Shown here: in pieces, positions 1 to 5,889 of the stretch | Layout: the number at the start of each line of letters is the position of its first letter | Numbering within the stretch: position 1 is the first letter of the stretch | Assembly (NCBI GenBank): GCA_027335515.1 | Contig: DAHWHT010000018.1 | Coordinates: 1-10,420, forward strand | DNA: 10,420 bases | Reading direction: 5' to 3' | Source of the DNA: Clostridia bacterium | GTDB taxonomy: Bacteria > Bacillota_E > RBS10-35 > JAJYVN01 | Position numbers and translations under genes: made by a program | The notes under the pieces: generated by a model | The model's input: only the letters and a program-made list of their open reading frames with translations | What the model was told of the DNA's origin: nothing | The model's database searches: none

Positions 1-1
1 T

Positions 2-1558
2 GACCGTCCTGGGCTCACCGCGTTGCGGGCGGCGGTTCGCTCCGGTGCGGTGGGCCTGGTGGTCGTGTATGACCCGGACCGCCTGGCCCGCAAGCTCGCA
101 TACCAATTGTTGGTGACAGACGAGCTGGACGCCGCGGGGGCGCGCCTGGAGTTCGTCAACTTCGAATGGCGCAATACCCCCGAGGGCCAGTTTTTCTATG
201 CCATGCGCGGTGCGGTGGCCCAGTATGAGAAGGAGAAGATCCGTGAGCGGACCATGGCCGGGCGGCGCCAGAAGGCCAAGGCTGGGAAGATGCCGTCTCG
301 ATTCGCGGCCTACGGATACCGGTACGATGCCGACCGTGCGGCGCTCGTGGTGGAACCCGCGGAAGCCGAGGTCGTCCGGATGATCTTCCGGCTCCTCGTG
401 GATGAGCGCCTGGGTGTCAACGGCATCGCCAAGCGTCTGACACAGGAGGGTGTGCCCACTCGGCGCGGCGCGCCTGTGTGGCACCGTGTGGTGGTACGGC
501 AGATCCTGCAGAATCCCGTCTACACAGGTACGTTCTACGCCAACCGGTACAACTGTGAAGGTATGAGCCTGAATAAGCACCTGCCGGTCGAGCAGAGGCA
601 GTCGATGCGTAAGCGTCCGGCGGCGGAATGGATCCCGATCCCCGTACCGGCCGTTGTCGACGCCCCCTGTTGGCAGCGCGCGCAGGAGATCATGGGACAG
701 GCTCGGCGTCTCATGCACACGGCACCGCGATCCGAGTACCTGCTGTCCGGCCTTGTCAGCTGCGGTGGCTGCGGGGTTCCCATGGCAGGGACGCGCCGCA
801 ACCACTGGGGTGAGAAGGTCCGAGGCTACACCTGCCGCCGGAACTGGGCCGGCGCCAAGGGGTCCAGCTGTGGACGCTGGCTACGGGCCGAGCCTTTGGA
901 GGCCGCCGTCTGGAGCCACGTGGCCAGATGGATGACCGATCCGGAACTGCTGGTCGCCACCGTCAGGGGTGGTTGGGAAGCGACAGGAGACGTGGTGCGC
1001 GAGGAACTCCAGCGCGTCCAGACGGCCCTGTGCGACGCGGAACAGGGCAAGCGCAACATGCTCACGGTGCTCGAACGCCACTTGGCGGATGCGGACGATT
1101 GCCTGTCCGCGTTGGACCGCATTCGGGAACGCCTGGAGGGCCTAACGGCACGCAGGCGCGAGTTGGAACGGTCCCTGGCTCGGCCGCGGGAGTTGGCTGC
1201 CGACCGCATTCGCAAGTGGGCCAACGAATGGTTTGCGGGGGGTGGGCTCGACGACCTGCCGCTGGAGCGGCGGCGGTTACTCGTGCGGCAACTGGTGGCC
1301 GGGGTTACGGCCCACGAGGGCCTGCTGTTGGTGCGGGCGAGGATTCCAGGCCCTCCCGGCCGGGGTGGTAATGAGGCTGTCGTTTTCGATGCAACGCGCG
1401 GCGTAGGTGGCCAGGCGCGTGCCGCGGGCGGGGTTGAACGTCTCCACGCCCTTGATGAGGCCGATGGTCCCAATGGAGATCAGGTCCTCGGAGTCCTCCC
1501 TGCGGGTGTCGAACTTCTTGGCGATGTGCGCCACCAGACGGAGGTTGTGCTCGATTAG
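2..1558 (+). CDS. spoIVCA: Large serine recombinase of a skin-like element (SpoIVCA-like), 5' end outside window
   Basis: A site-specific recombinase that probably excises the element interrupting sigK. The frame is open from base 2. The first visible residues, DRPGLTALRAAV followed by VVVYDPDRLAR, are the middle of a resolvase domain, so the catalytic serine lies left of the window and the TTG at 23 is not a true start. The resolvase domain ends near base 300. A Recombinase domain follows (IFRLLVDERLGVNGIAKRL, then ILQNPVYTG). A Cys4 zinc ribbon comes next (CGGC near 762-773, then cysteines near 832 and 869). A coiled-coil region spans about 985-1190. The Zn ribbon and coiled coil are typical of large serine integrases. 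The last 57 codons (1385-1555) lie beyond the inferred crossover and are antisense to sigK. The identification as the sigK-element recombinase rests on its position, tail-to-tail with the truncated sigK, as spoIVCA is in B. subtilis. Family assignment is firm; function is inferred. Confidence 0.9.
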   Translation, partial: DRPGLTALRAAVRSGAVGLVVVYDPDRLARKLAYQLLVTDELDAAGARLEFVNFEWRNTPEGQFFYAMRGAVAQYEKEKIRERTMAGRRQKAKAGKMPSRFAAYGYRYDADRAALVVEPAEAEVVRMIFRLLVDERLGVNGIAKRLTQEGVPTRRGAPVWHRVVVRQILQNPVYTGTFYANRYNCEGMSLNKHLPVEQRQSMRKRPAAEWIPIPVPAVVDAPCWQRAQEIMGQARRLMHTAPRSEYLLSGLVSCGGCGVPMAGTRRNHWGEKVRGYTCRRNWAGAKGSSCGRWLRAEPLEAAVWSHVARWMTDPELLVATVRGGWEATGDVVREELQRVQTALCDAEQGKRNMLTVLERHLADADDCLSALDRIRERLEGLTARRRELERSLARPRELAADRIRKWANEWFAGGGLDDLPLERRRLLVRQLVAGVTAHEGLLLVRARIPGPPGRGGNEAVVFDATRGVGGQARAAGGVERLHALDEADGPNGDQVLGVLPAGVELLGDVRHQTEVVLD

Positions 1559-1723
1559 CCGGTGACGGGCGGAGGCGTCACCCTGACGCAGGGCGATGAG
1601 GGCCGCGCGCTCGTCTTCGGCGTTGAGCGGCTGGGGGAATGCGGAGGCGTTGTTCAGATAGCCATGCAGCAACCAGATGCCGCGCAGGGTCGCGGCTACC
1701 AAGACCGCAAGCCAGACGCCCAT
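1277..1723 (-). CDS. sigK: N-terminal half of pro-sigma-K, interrupted by the element
   Basis: The late mother-cell sporulation sigma factor, present only as its N-terminal half. ATG at 1723 is chosen because GGGAGGTG (1728-1735) sits just upstream and the product then starts with a hydrophobic pro-sequence (MGVWLAVLVAATLRGIWLLH). That matches the membrane-anchoring pro-peptide that SpoIVFB removes; by alignment cleavage would fall near Gly21-Tyr22. Residues 22-33 (YLNNASAFPQPL), LIEHNLRLVAHI and EDLISIGTIGLIKG are typical sigma-K/sigma-E region 2 sequence. Homology runs to LATYAARCIEN (Asn114) and stops. The remaining 34 residues (DSLITTPAGRAW onward) do not resemble sigma-K and are element-encoded. 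Regions 3 and 4 are missing. The gene overlaps the recombinase tail-to-tail by 282 bases. This is the arrangement of B. subtilis spoIVCB beside spoIVCA. Without rearrangement the fragment should not be an active sigma factor. Confidence 0.93.
   Translation of the reverse strand: MGVWLAVLVAATLRGIWLLHGYLNNASAFPQPLNAEDERAALIALRQGDASARHRLIEHNLRLVAHIAKKFDTRREDSEDLISIGTIGLIKGVETFNPARGTRLATYAARCIENDSLITTPAGRAWNPRPHQQQALVGRNPGHQLPHE
1380..1384 (-). other. Inferred recombination core (att site) in sigK, AACGA
   Basis: On the minus strand sigK reads TGC ATC GAA AAC GAC. In sigma-K proteins Cys-Ile-Glu-Asn-Glu normally continues into Ile-Leu-Met-His, and here the homology breaks directly after AACGA. 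The B. subtilis skin element recombines within AATGA at the same codons. The short core is inferred from the break in homology and that precedent. The partner site lies outside the window, so the shared core length cannot be measured. Confidence 0.6.
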
Positions 1724-2010
1724 GGCGCACCTCCCGTCCGTGGCCGCAGGGTGCGGATGCCCCAACGGCTCGCAGGCCACCGCCCGTGGGCGGCGCCTGG
1801 CTGCACCGTATGCAGGGGCGGTGTGGGCGGTGACTGACGCCGTGCGTTGCCGATGGAACCATTCTGGCCGAATGCCTGCCGGCCTTGTGGCGATCCCCGG
1901 CGCGCTTTACCCTGGTTCCGGTGCGGTCGTCCGTTTTGCCAACCGAACGTCCGCCGATTGGGCACGGCCGGGACGGCGGAATGGACGGTCCAAGTCGGTG
2001 ATCGGGGTAT
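1724..2010. other. Intergenic region between divergent sigK and the OmpR-type regulator
   Basis: This stretch of 287 bases separates two divergent genes and should hold both sets of control signals. The sigK ribosome binding site and the sporulation-type promoter candidate are annotated separately. Short frames on both strands are rich in Arg and Pro and resemble no known protein, so I call no gene here. TTGCCA at 1936-1941 could be a -35 for the rightward gene, but no good -10 lies at the proper distance. Confidence 0.5.
1805..1833 (-). promoter_or_regulatory. Candidate sigma-E/sigma-K promoter for sigK
   Basis: On the minus strand CATACGGT (1812 down to 1805) resembles the CATA-type -10 element used by sigma-E and sigma-K. 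CACC about 18 bases further upstream (near 1830-1833) resembles the short AC-containing -35 of sigma-K. Transcription would begin about 75 bases before the sigK ATG. Family precedent is that sigK is first transcribed by sigma-E and later by sigma-K. The match is short and was found by eye. Confidence 0.35.
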
Positions 2011-2712
2011 GTGGGCGGTGATGGGTCCCTCCACCGGGGGGTGCTGGGTGTGGACGGGGGCGTGTCGGCGACACCGTTACTGGACGCGTTGGCCGAGGCG
2101 GGCGAGCGGTTGGAGGTCCTTTTGGTCACCGGTCGTGCCAGTCTGGGCCGGGAGGTATCCGCCTGCCTGCGCGGCCAGCCGGTATCGATCCGCACGGCCC
2201 CACCCGGCCGGCTGCCGCCCGAGGTTGCGGCCGATGTTACGCTTGCGGACGCCGGTGCGCCGGGGCGTGCGAATCTGAGGCGGCGATTGTCACCCCCGGT
2301 GGTGTGGGTGGTGGACCGACCGCTCGGCCGTGGTCTTTTGGGGCGGCTGCCGCTCTGCGACGACTTCGTTTCTCGACCATTGGCTTCGGACGAGTTGATG
2401 GGCCGGATCACGCGCGCGGCCCGCGCGGTCCGTAGACTGGAGGCCGATGGCGTGAGTCTGGACCGGGTGGCGCATGCGGTTACGGTCGAGGGCCGCCCGG
2501 TGCGTTTGAGCGGGCGCGAGTTTGACCTGCTGGGCGTGTTGATGGCCCGGCGGGGCGTCGTGGTTTCGCGCGATGAGATCGTTGCGCGCCTGTGGCGGGA
2601 TGCGGGTCCGGAGAGCAACATGGTGGATGTGCTCGTGTTGCGTCTGCGGCGCAAACTTGGGCGGGAGCGCATCGGCACGGTGCGCGGCCTTGGCTATCGT
2701 TTCGGGGTCTGA
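2011..2712 (+). CDS. OmpR/PhoB-type winged-helix regulator with a degenerate receiver-like domain
   Basis: A probable DNA-binding transcription regulator. The C-terminal part (about residues 149-233) is a clear OmpR/PhoB winged helix: VRLSGREFDLLGVLMARRG, then VVVSRDEIVARLW, NMVDVLVLRLRRKLG and the closing TVRGLGYRFGV. The N-terminal part is receiver-like in length but lacks key residues. The first strand reads VLLVTGR with no acidic pair, and the usual VSKPL lysine is arginine (FVSRPLASDEL, about 119-129). Asp80 in VTLAD may sit at the phosphorylation position. It may therefore work without classical phosphorylation. No histidine kinase gene is adjacent. The start is uncertain: GTG at 2011 gives the longest form, while GTG at 2050 has the G-rich GGGGGTG about 7 bases upstream and would remove 13 residues. 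The target is unknown. Confidence 0.8.
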   Translation: MGGDGSLHRGVLGVDGGVSATPLLDALAEAGERLEVLLVTGRASLGREVSACLRGQPVSIRTAPPGRLPPEVAADVTLADAGAPGRANLRRRLSPPVVWVVDRPLGRGLLGRLPLCDDFVSRPLASDELMGRITRAARAVRRLEADGVSLDRVAHAVTVEGRPVRLSGREFDLLGVLMARRGVVVSRDEIVARLWRDAGPESNMVDVLVLRLRRKLGRERIGTVRGLGYRFGV

Positions 2713-2797
2713 TCGGGGTCTGAGGCTTTCGGGTGTGGTGCTGCGGTGGTCACGAAGCGTTCATGCACGGGGCGGGTCGCCGCGGTAGCGTGGGGTG

Positions 2798-2821
2798 GGG
2801 TCGGTCGCGTTCGGCCGACCC
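2798..2821 (+). promoter_or_regulatory. Inverted repeat in the dps-like gene leader
   Basis: GGGTCGG (2798-2804) and CCGACCC (2815-2821) form a perfect 7-bp stem with a 10-base loop. It ends 11 bases before the ribosome binding site of the Dps-like gene. No T-tract follows, so it is not a typical terminator. It could be an operator or an RNA hairpin that affects translation. Stems of this size are not rare in 70% GC DNA. Confidence 0.3.
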
Positions 2822-2848
2822 ACGCGGTTAGCGGGGGTGAAGCGGTAG

Positions 2849-3520
2849 ATGGCGCAGGACAAGCCGCATGCCACCGGACGGGTGGCGGCCGGGGACCTGA
2901 CACAGCGCGTTGGGGTGGAGCAGATCCAGGCTCGGGGAGTCGACGTGGATGCGTTGATTGAGAAGTTGGTCGACGCAGCGGGGGCGGAGTTCACCACCTA
3001 CTACTATTACACCATCCTGCGCATGTATCTGGCCGGGCAGGAGGACTACAAGGAAATCTGCGAGGACGCCCGGCTGGAGGATCGTGCCCATTTCGAGCTC
3101 ATCACGCCGCGCATTTTCGAGCTCGGCGGCAGCCTTCCGTATGATATCCGTACCTTCGCCAACCGCGCCGGCTGCCCCGATGCGTACCTGCCGGGCAGTT
3201 CCGAGGGCCGCCACACCATGAAGCACCCGCGCGACATTGTCACGACCGCCAGCCCGACGGACATCCTGACGGTGCTCCTGGAGGCGGAGCGGTGCGCCAT
3301 CCGGACCTGGGCGGAGGTCTGCGACCTGACCTTCGGCAAGGATCCTCGCACCTATGACATGGCCTCCCGGATCCTGCAGGAGGAAGTCGAGCACGAGGCG
3401 TGGTTTATCGAGTTGCTCAGCCGCGAGCGTGACGGGATGGCACGGCCGTCCGGTCACTTCCGCCGCGGCAGTCCCGGCGACGCCCCGTACAGCAAGAACG
3501 GCGCCTTCTACAACCCGTGA
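2849..3520 (+). CDS. Dps-like ferritin (DPSL, thioferritin), archaeal type
   Basis: A ferritin-like protein expected to oxidise Fe(II) with peroxide, store iron as a dodecameric shell and protect DNA in the cytoplasm. The 223-residue sequence resembles Sulfolobus DPSL nearly end to end as I recall it: [16 protein letters not shown] (46-61), [16 protein letters not shown] (74-89), [32 protein letters not shown] (149-168) and [15 protein letters not shown] (176-190), ending [15 protein letters not shown]. Probable ferroxidase ligands are Glu47, Glu77/His81, Glu145 and Glu179/His182. Cys149 and Cys158 form the cysteine pair that defines thioferritins. Residues 118-137 look like a local extension. 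The ATG at 2849 follows GGGGGTGA (2833-2840). The stop overlaps the ferredoxin start as GTGA, which suggests translational coupling. Confidence 0.92.
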   Translation: MAQDKPHATGRVAAGDLTQRVGVEQIQARGVDVDALIEKLVDAAGAEFTTYYYYTILRMYLAGQEDYKEICEDARLEDRAHFELITPRIFELGGSLPYDIRTFANRAGCPDAYLPGSSEGRHTMKHPRDIVTTASPTDILTVLLEAERCAIRTWAEVCDLTFGKDPRTYDMASRILQEEVEHEAWFIELLSRERDGMARPSGHFRRGSPGDAPYSKNGAFYNP

Positions 3521-3918
3521 GCAGTCCTCCGCCCGCGGCGGCGGGGTCGGATGGTGGCGCGTCCAAGCGGCGCGCCCGCGTCCGGTTCCTGCTGCCGGGC
3601 GGTGGGGAGGTTGAGGTGTGGGTACCCGGCGGTCGCTTTGTGCTGGAGGCGGCGCGCGCGCAGGGGGTGGTGCTGCCGAGCCTGTGTGAGCAGGGTTGGT
3701 GCTGTGCCTGCGCCGTCCGTGTGCTGGAGGGCTGCCTCGACCAGTCGGCGTCCCGCCGCTTCTATCCGGAGGACCGTGCCGCCGGGTTCGCCTTGATCTG
3801 CACCGGCCGACCGCGCTCCGACCTGCGCCTGCAGACGCATGCCCTGGCGGCGATGCGCGCCCACCGCGACGCCTGCGGGCTGCCGGTCCCCCGGGGGCCG
3901 ACGCTGCCGGCGGAGTGA
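3517..3918 (+). CDS. Plant-type [2Fe-2S] ferredoxin, coupled to the Dps-like gene
   Basis: A small electron carrier of 133 residues. After a short low-complexity N-terminus (1-18) the ferredoxin fold begins with [18 protein letters not shown]. The cluster ligands are seen as Cys57-x4-Cys62-x2-Cys65 ([17 protein letters not shown]) and Cys95 in [17 protein letters not shown], the pattern of plant/adrenodoxin-like [2Fe-2S] ferredoxins. Cys63 and Cys73 are extra. The GTG start at 3517 overlaps the stop of the Dps-like gene as GTGA, so the two products are probably made together. By analogy with Bfd, which reduces bacterioferritin iron, it may deliver electrons for iron release from the ferritin shell, but Bfd is a different ferredoxin type and this role is inference. 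Other redox partners are possible. Confidence 0.88.
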   Translation: MSSPPPAAAGSDGGASKRRARVRFLLPGGGEVEVWVPGGRFVLEAARAQGVVLPSLCEQGWCCACAVRVLEGCLDQSASRRFYPEDRAAGFALICTGRPRSDLRLQTHALAAMRAHRDACGLPVPRGPTLPAE

Positions 3919-4095
3919 CCAGGACGCCGCGGGGAGGGGGGTGGCCCTCGCGCTCCGCGTTTGGGGGGCCGTGTCTGGCCGCCGCGCTCTGGGGGCAGGG
4001 AGCGGTTGCGCAGGGACCGAATCCGAAGGCGCGGTCCGAGGCCGCTACCGGCTCTGGGCCGGGTCCCCAGGTTCGGCCGGGGGGGCGGGACGGCG
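3915..4095 (+). other. GTGA-coupled frame with a signal-peptide-like start, possibly frameshifted
   Basis: GTG at 3915 overlaps the ferredoxin stop as GTGA, the same junction as between the two preceding genes. The frame reads [18 protein letters not shown], then PCLAAALWGQGAVAQG. This is a basic start, a short hydrophobic stretch and an AVA-QG sequence like a signal peptidase site. The frame then stays open as unconvincing sequence into yqeG. A one-base shift near the seven-G run (4079-4085) would join it to the membrane-protein frame that follows. It may be a real broken gene, a sequencing error or chance; composition does not decide between frames here. Confidence 0.3.
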
Positions 4096-4281
4096 GTGTG
4101 GGGGCGCTTGTGGCAGTGGTGCGACCTTCATGCCGCCCTGCTGATTTGGCTGGCCGCGGCCGGGTTGTTGACGGCGTTGCTGCTTTGGTTGCGGCCGTGG
4201 AACCTTGCGGGCCTCGGCCCCATCGTGGAGCACCTGCACCGGGTGGATCGGACCCCGCCCCTGGGTGGAAAACGGGCCTGA
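4096..4281 (+). CDS. Small single-pass membrane protein, unknown function
   Basis: I do not recognise this family. The predicted product has 61 residues: VWGRLWQWCDLH, a hydrophobic segment (AALLIWLAAAGLLTALLLWL, about 13-32) that should span the membrane, then RPWNLAGLGPIVEHLHRVDR and a basic end. GTG at 4096 is used because the G-rich GGGGGGCGGGA lies just upstream. It could instead be the C-terminal part of a longer protein that starts at 3915 in another frame. It lies between the ferredoxin and the yqeG promoter in the same orientation, so it may be the last gene of the dps-ferredoxin unit. Confidence 0.4.
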   Translation: MWGRLWQWCDLHAALLIWLAAAGLLTALLLWLRPWNLAGLGPIVEHLHRVDRTPPLGGKRA

Positions 4282-4303
4282 CTGCGGTGCGGCACGCGGC
4301 ACG

Positions 4304-4312
4304 TGATACAAT
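4304..4312 (+). promoter_or_regulatory. Extended -10 promoter for the yqeG-aro cluster
   Basis: TGATACAAT matches the extended -10 form TGnTATAAT with one mismatch, inside otherwise very GC-rich DNA. No good -35 is seen 16-18 bases upstream, which is tolerable for extended -10 promoters. Transcription would start near 4319, giving a leader of about 27 bases before the yqeG ATG. It is the best housekeeping-type promoter I saw in the window. Confidence 0.5.
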
Positions 4313-4345
4313 CCCGGTGAGCGCGGCATGCGGGGGAGGCCAGGC

Positions 4346-4870
4346 ATGGCGGTGGGAAAGCTCCTGGTTCCCGATGCCGTGGTGGGCCACGTCACCGCGA
4401 TTCGGCCGGCCATGCTCCGCGCGCGCGGGCTGCGGGGGCTCATCGTGGATCTGGACAACACCCTGACGCATTGGAACGCCCGCGGGTGCGCGCCTGAGAT
4501 CTCCGGCTGGTTGGACGATCTGCGCCAGAGCGGTATCGCGGTCTGCATCGTGTCCAACAACGGGGCGGAACGGGTGCGCGCCTTCTGCGCGGGTCTTTCC
4601 GATCCGCCGCCCTGGATCGCCCAGGCGCGCAAGCCGCGGCGCAGCGCGTACCGGCGCGCCCTGGCCCTGCTGGAACTGTCCGCCTCTGCGGCGGCGGTCG
4701 TGGGGGATCAGGTGTTTACGGATGTCTTTGGTGGCAACCGCGCCGGTCTGCTGACCATCCTCGTCGCGCCGCTGGGTCGGCGCGAGTTTGCGGTGACACG
4801 CCTGGTGCGCGTCGTGGAGGGGCTGTGGCTGCGGCGGCTGCAGGCTGGCGGCGCGGTGCGCTCGCTGTGA
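4346..4870 (+). CDS. yqeG: YqeG-family HAD-superfamily (class IIIA) phosphatase
   Basis: A cytoplasmic HAD phosphatase of 174 residues, close to the usual family length. Catalytic motif I is DLDNT (35-39) within LIVDLDNTLTHWN. Motif II is Ser70 in CIVSNN. Motif III is Lys96 in QARKPRR. Motif IV is GDQVFTD (120-126), followed by FGGNRAG as in other YqeG proteins. The family is related to the Gep4 phosphatidylglycerophosphate phosphatases, so a lipid phosphate substrate is possible but unproven. ATG at 4346 is preferred over the ATG at 4328 because GGGGGAGG (4332-4339) has ideal spacing only to the former. It leads the shikimate cluster; B. subtilis also keeps yqeG near aroE (locally called aroD). 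A stop at 4868 leaves a 28-base gap to aroE. Confidence 0.93.
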   Translation: MAVGKLLVPDAVVGHVTAIRPAMLRARGLRGLIVDLDNTLTHWNARGCAPEISGWLDDLRQSGIAVCIVSNNGAERVRAFCAGLSDPPPWIAQARKPRRSAYRRALALLELSASAAAVVGDQVFTDVFGGNRAGLLTILVAPLGRREFAVTRLVRVVEGLWLRRLQAGGAVRSL

Positions 4871-4898
4871 GCACGGGCGGCCGGAGCGGGTGCCTTGC

Positions 4899-5777
4899 AT
4901 GAGCGCGCCGACCGACCGGCCGCTGCTCTTGGCGGTGCTCGGTCATCCGGTGGCGCATTCGCTTTCGCCAGTCATGCATGAGGCGGCCCTGGCCGCGGTC
5001 GGCTGGTCGGGGCGCTACATCGCCTGCGACGTCGCGCCGCCCGACCTGGAGGCGGCGCTTGGCGCGCTACGGGTGCTGGGGTTTGTCGGGTGCAACGTCA
5101 CGGTGCCGCTCAAGGAGGCCGCGGCCCGTCTGGCGACGGAGCGCTCGGCGGAGGTGGCGCGCACCGGCTCCGCCAATACGTTGGTCCTGGATGCGGCGGG
5201 GGGCGTGCGCGCCGACACCACCGACGGTCGCGGCCTGCTCGGGGCGTTGCGGGAGGAGGCCGGCTTCGAGACGCTTGGGCGTCGCGTCGTCGTGCTCGGC
5301 GCCGGTGGTGCGGCCCGCGGCATCGTCGGGGCGCTGTGCGCCGCGGGGGCGCGCGAGGTTACGGTGGCCAATCGCACGCTGGAGCGCGCGCGCTCCCTTG
5401 CGGCTGCCTTTGGGGACGTCGTCCGAGCCGCCCCCCTGGAATCGGAGGCGCTGGGCCCGGCCCTGGCCGCCGCCGACCTGCTGGTTCAGGCGACCACCGT
5501 GGGTATGGGGACCGATGCCCTGTCGTTGCCGGAATCCGCGCTGGCGGCCCTGCCGAGGTCGGCGATCGTCTGTGACATCGTGTATGCGCCACCCGAAACG
5601 GCGTTGATGCGGCGCGCCCGCCGGGACGGCCGCGTGGTCGTGGGCGGGCTCGGCATGCTGGCGTGGCAGGCGGCGCTGGCCTGGGAGGTGTGGTTTGGGC
5701 GGACCGGGCCGGTCGGGGTGCTGCGCCAGGCGGCGGAGGGCGCCCTGGCCCGTCGGGCTGCAGGAGGCATGCGCTGA
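4899..5777 (+). CDS. aroE: Shikimate dehydrogenase (NADP-type)
   Basis: Reduces 3-dehydroshikimate to shikimate with NADPH, the fourth step of the shikimate pathway. The 292-residue product has the usual length. The substrate site is seen in GHPVAHSLSPVMHEAAL (13-29), in NVTVPLKEAA with the catalytic lysine, and in the TTDGRG stretch, where most members have NTDG. The nucleotide fold shows VVVLGAGGAARGIVGAL and the NRT motif (VANRTLERA) that contacts the NADP phosphate. The C-terminal GMLAWQAALAWEVWFG carries the conserved glutamine. ATG at 4899 is chosen because homology begins soon after it; GTG at 4890 is in frame and would add three residues, and the upstream GGAGCGGG does not settle the choice. 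It is followed by a 112-base gap before the PilT-like gene. Confidence 0.95.
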   Translation: MSAPTDRPLLLAVLGHPVAHSLSPVMHEAALAAVGWSGRYIACDVAPPDLEAALGALRVLGFVGCNVTVPLKEAAARLATERSAEVARTGSANTLVLDAAGGVRADTTDGRGLLGALREEAGFETLGRRVVVLGAGGAARGIVGALCAAGAREVTVANRTLERARSLAAAFGDVVRAAPLESEALGPALAAADLLVQATTVGMGTDALSLPESALAALPRSAIVCDIVYAPPETALMRRARRDGRVVVGGLGMLAWQAALAWEVWFGRTGPVGVLRQAAEGALARRAAGGMR

Positions 5778-5889
5778 CAGGCGAACCAGGCCCCATATTG
5801 CGCGCCGGCAGGTCCGGGGAACGCGTCGCGGCGGTGTTGGGGCCCGGCGTCCCGGTGTCGCCGCGGATGGAGGAGGGCTGGGGCCCGTC
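5778..5889 (+). other. Gap between aroE and the PilT-like gene, with ribosome binding site
   Basis: No gene or hairpin terminator is seen in these 112 bases. GGAGGAGGG (5869-5877) is a strong Shine-Dalgarno-like sequence, but it lies 12 bases from the GTG at 5890, longer than usual. The ATG at 5867 opens only a nine-codon frame that ends inside the downstream gene. It could be a chance ORF or a tiny upstream cistron. Confidence 0.4.

Noticed and set aside
23..25. TTG as the start of the recombinase gene
   Set aside because: The frame is open to the window edge and residues before the TTG (DRPGLTA) already match the resolvase domain; the catalytic serine would be missing.
1724..1780. In-frame extension of sigK upstream of 1723
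   Set aside because: The 19 extra residues do not resemble sigma-K, whereas ATG 1723 has a strong ribosome binding site and begins the expected pro-peptide.
1936..1964. TTGCCA as a housekeeping promoter for the OmpR-type regulator
   Set aside because: No -10-like hexamer occurs 16-18 bases downstream.
1578..2678. Long minus-strand frame of 366 codons
   Set aside because: It is an Arg/Ser/Pro-rich antisense shadow across sigK and the regulator gene, with no recognisable domain.
2828..4900. Very long minus-strand frame of 690 codons opposite the Dps-like, ferredoxin and yqeG genes
   Set aside because: High GC removes stop codons from the antisense frames; the product is low-complexity Pro/Arg/Gly sequence and the plus-strand genes are unmistakable.
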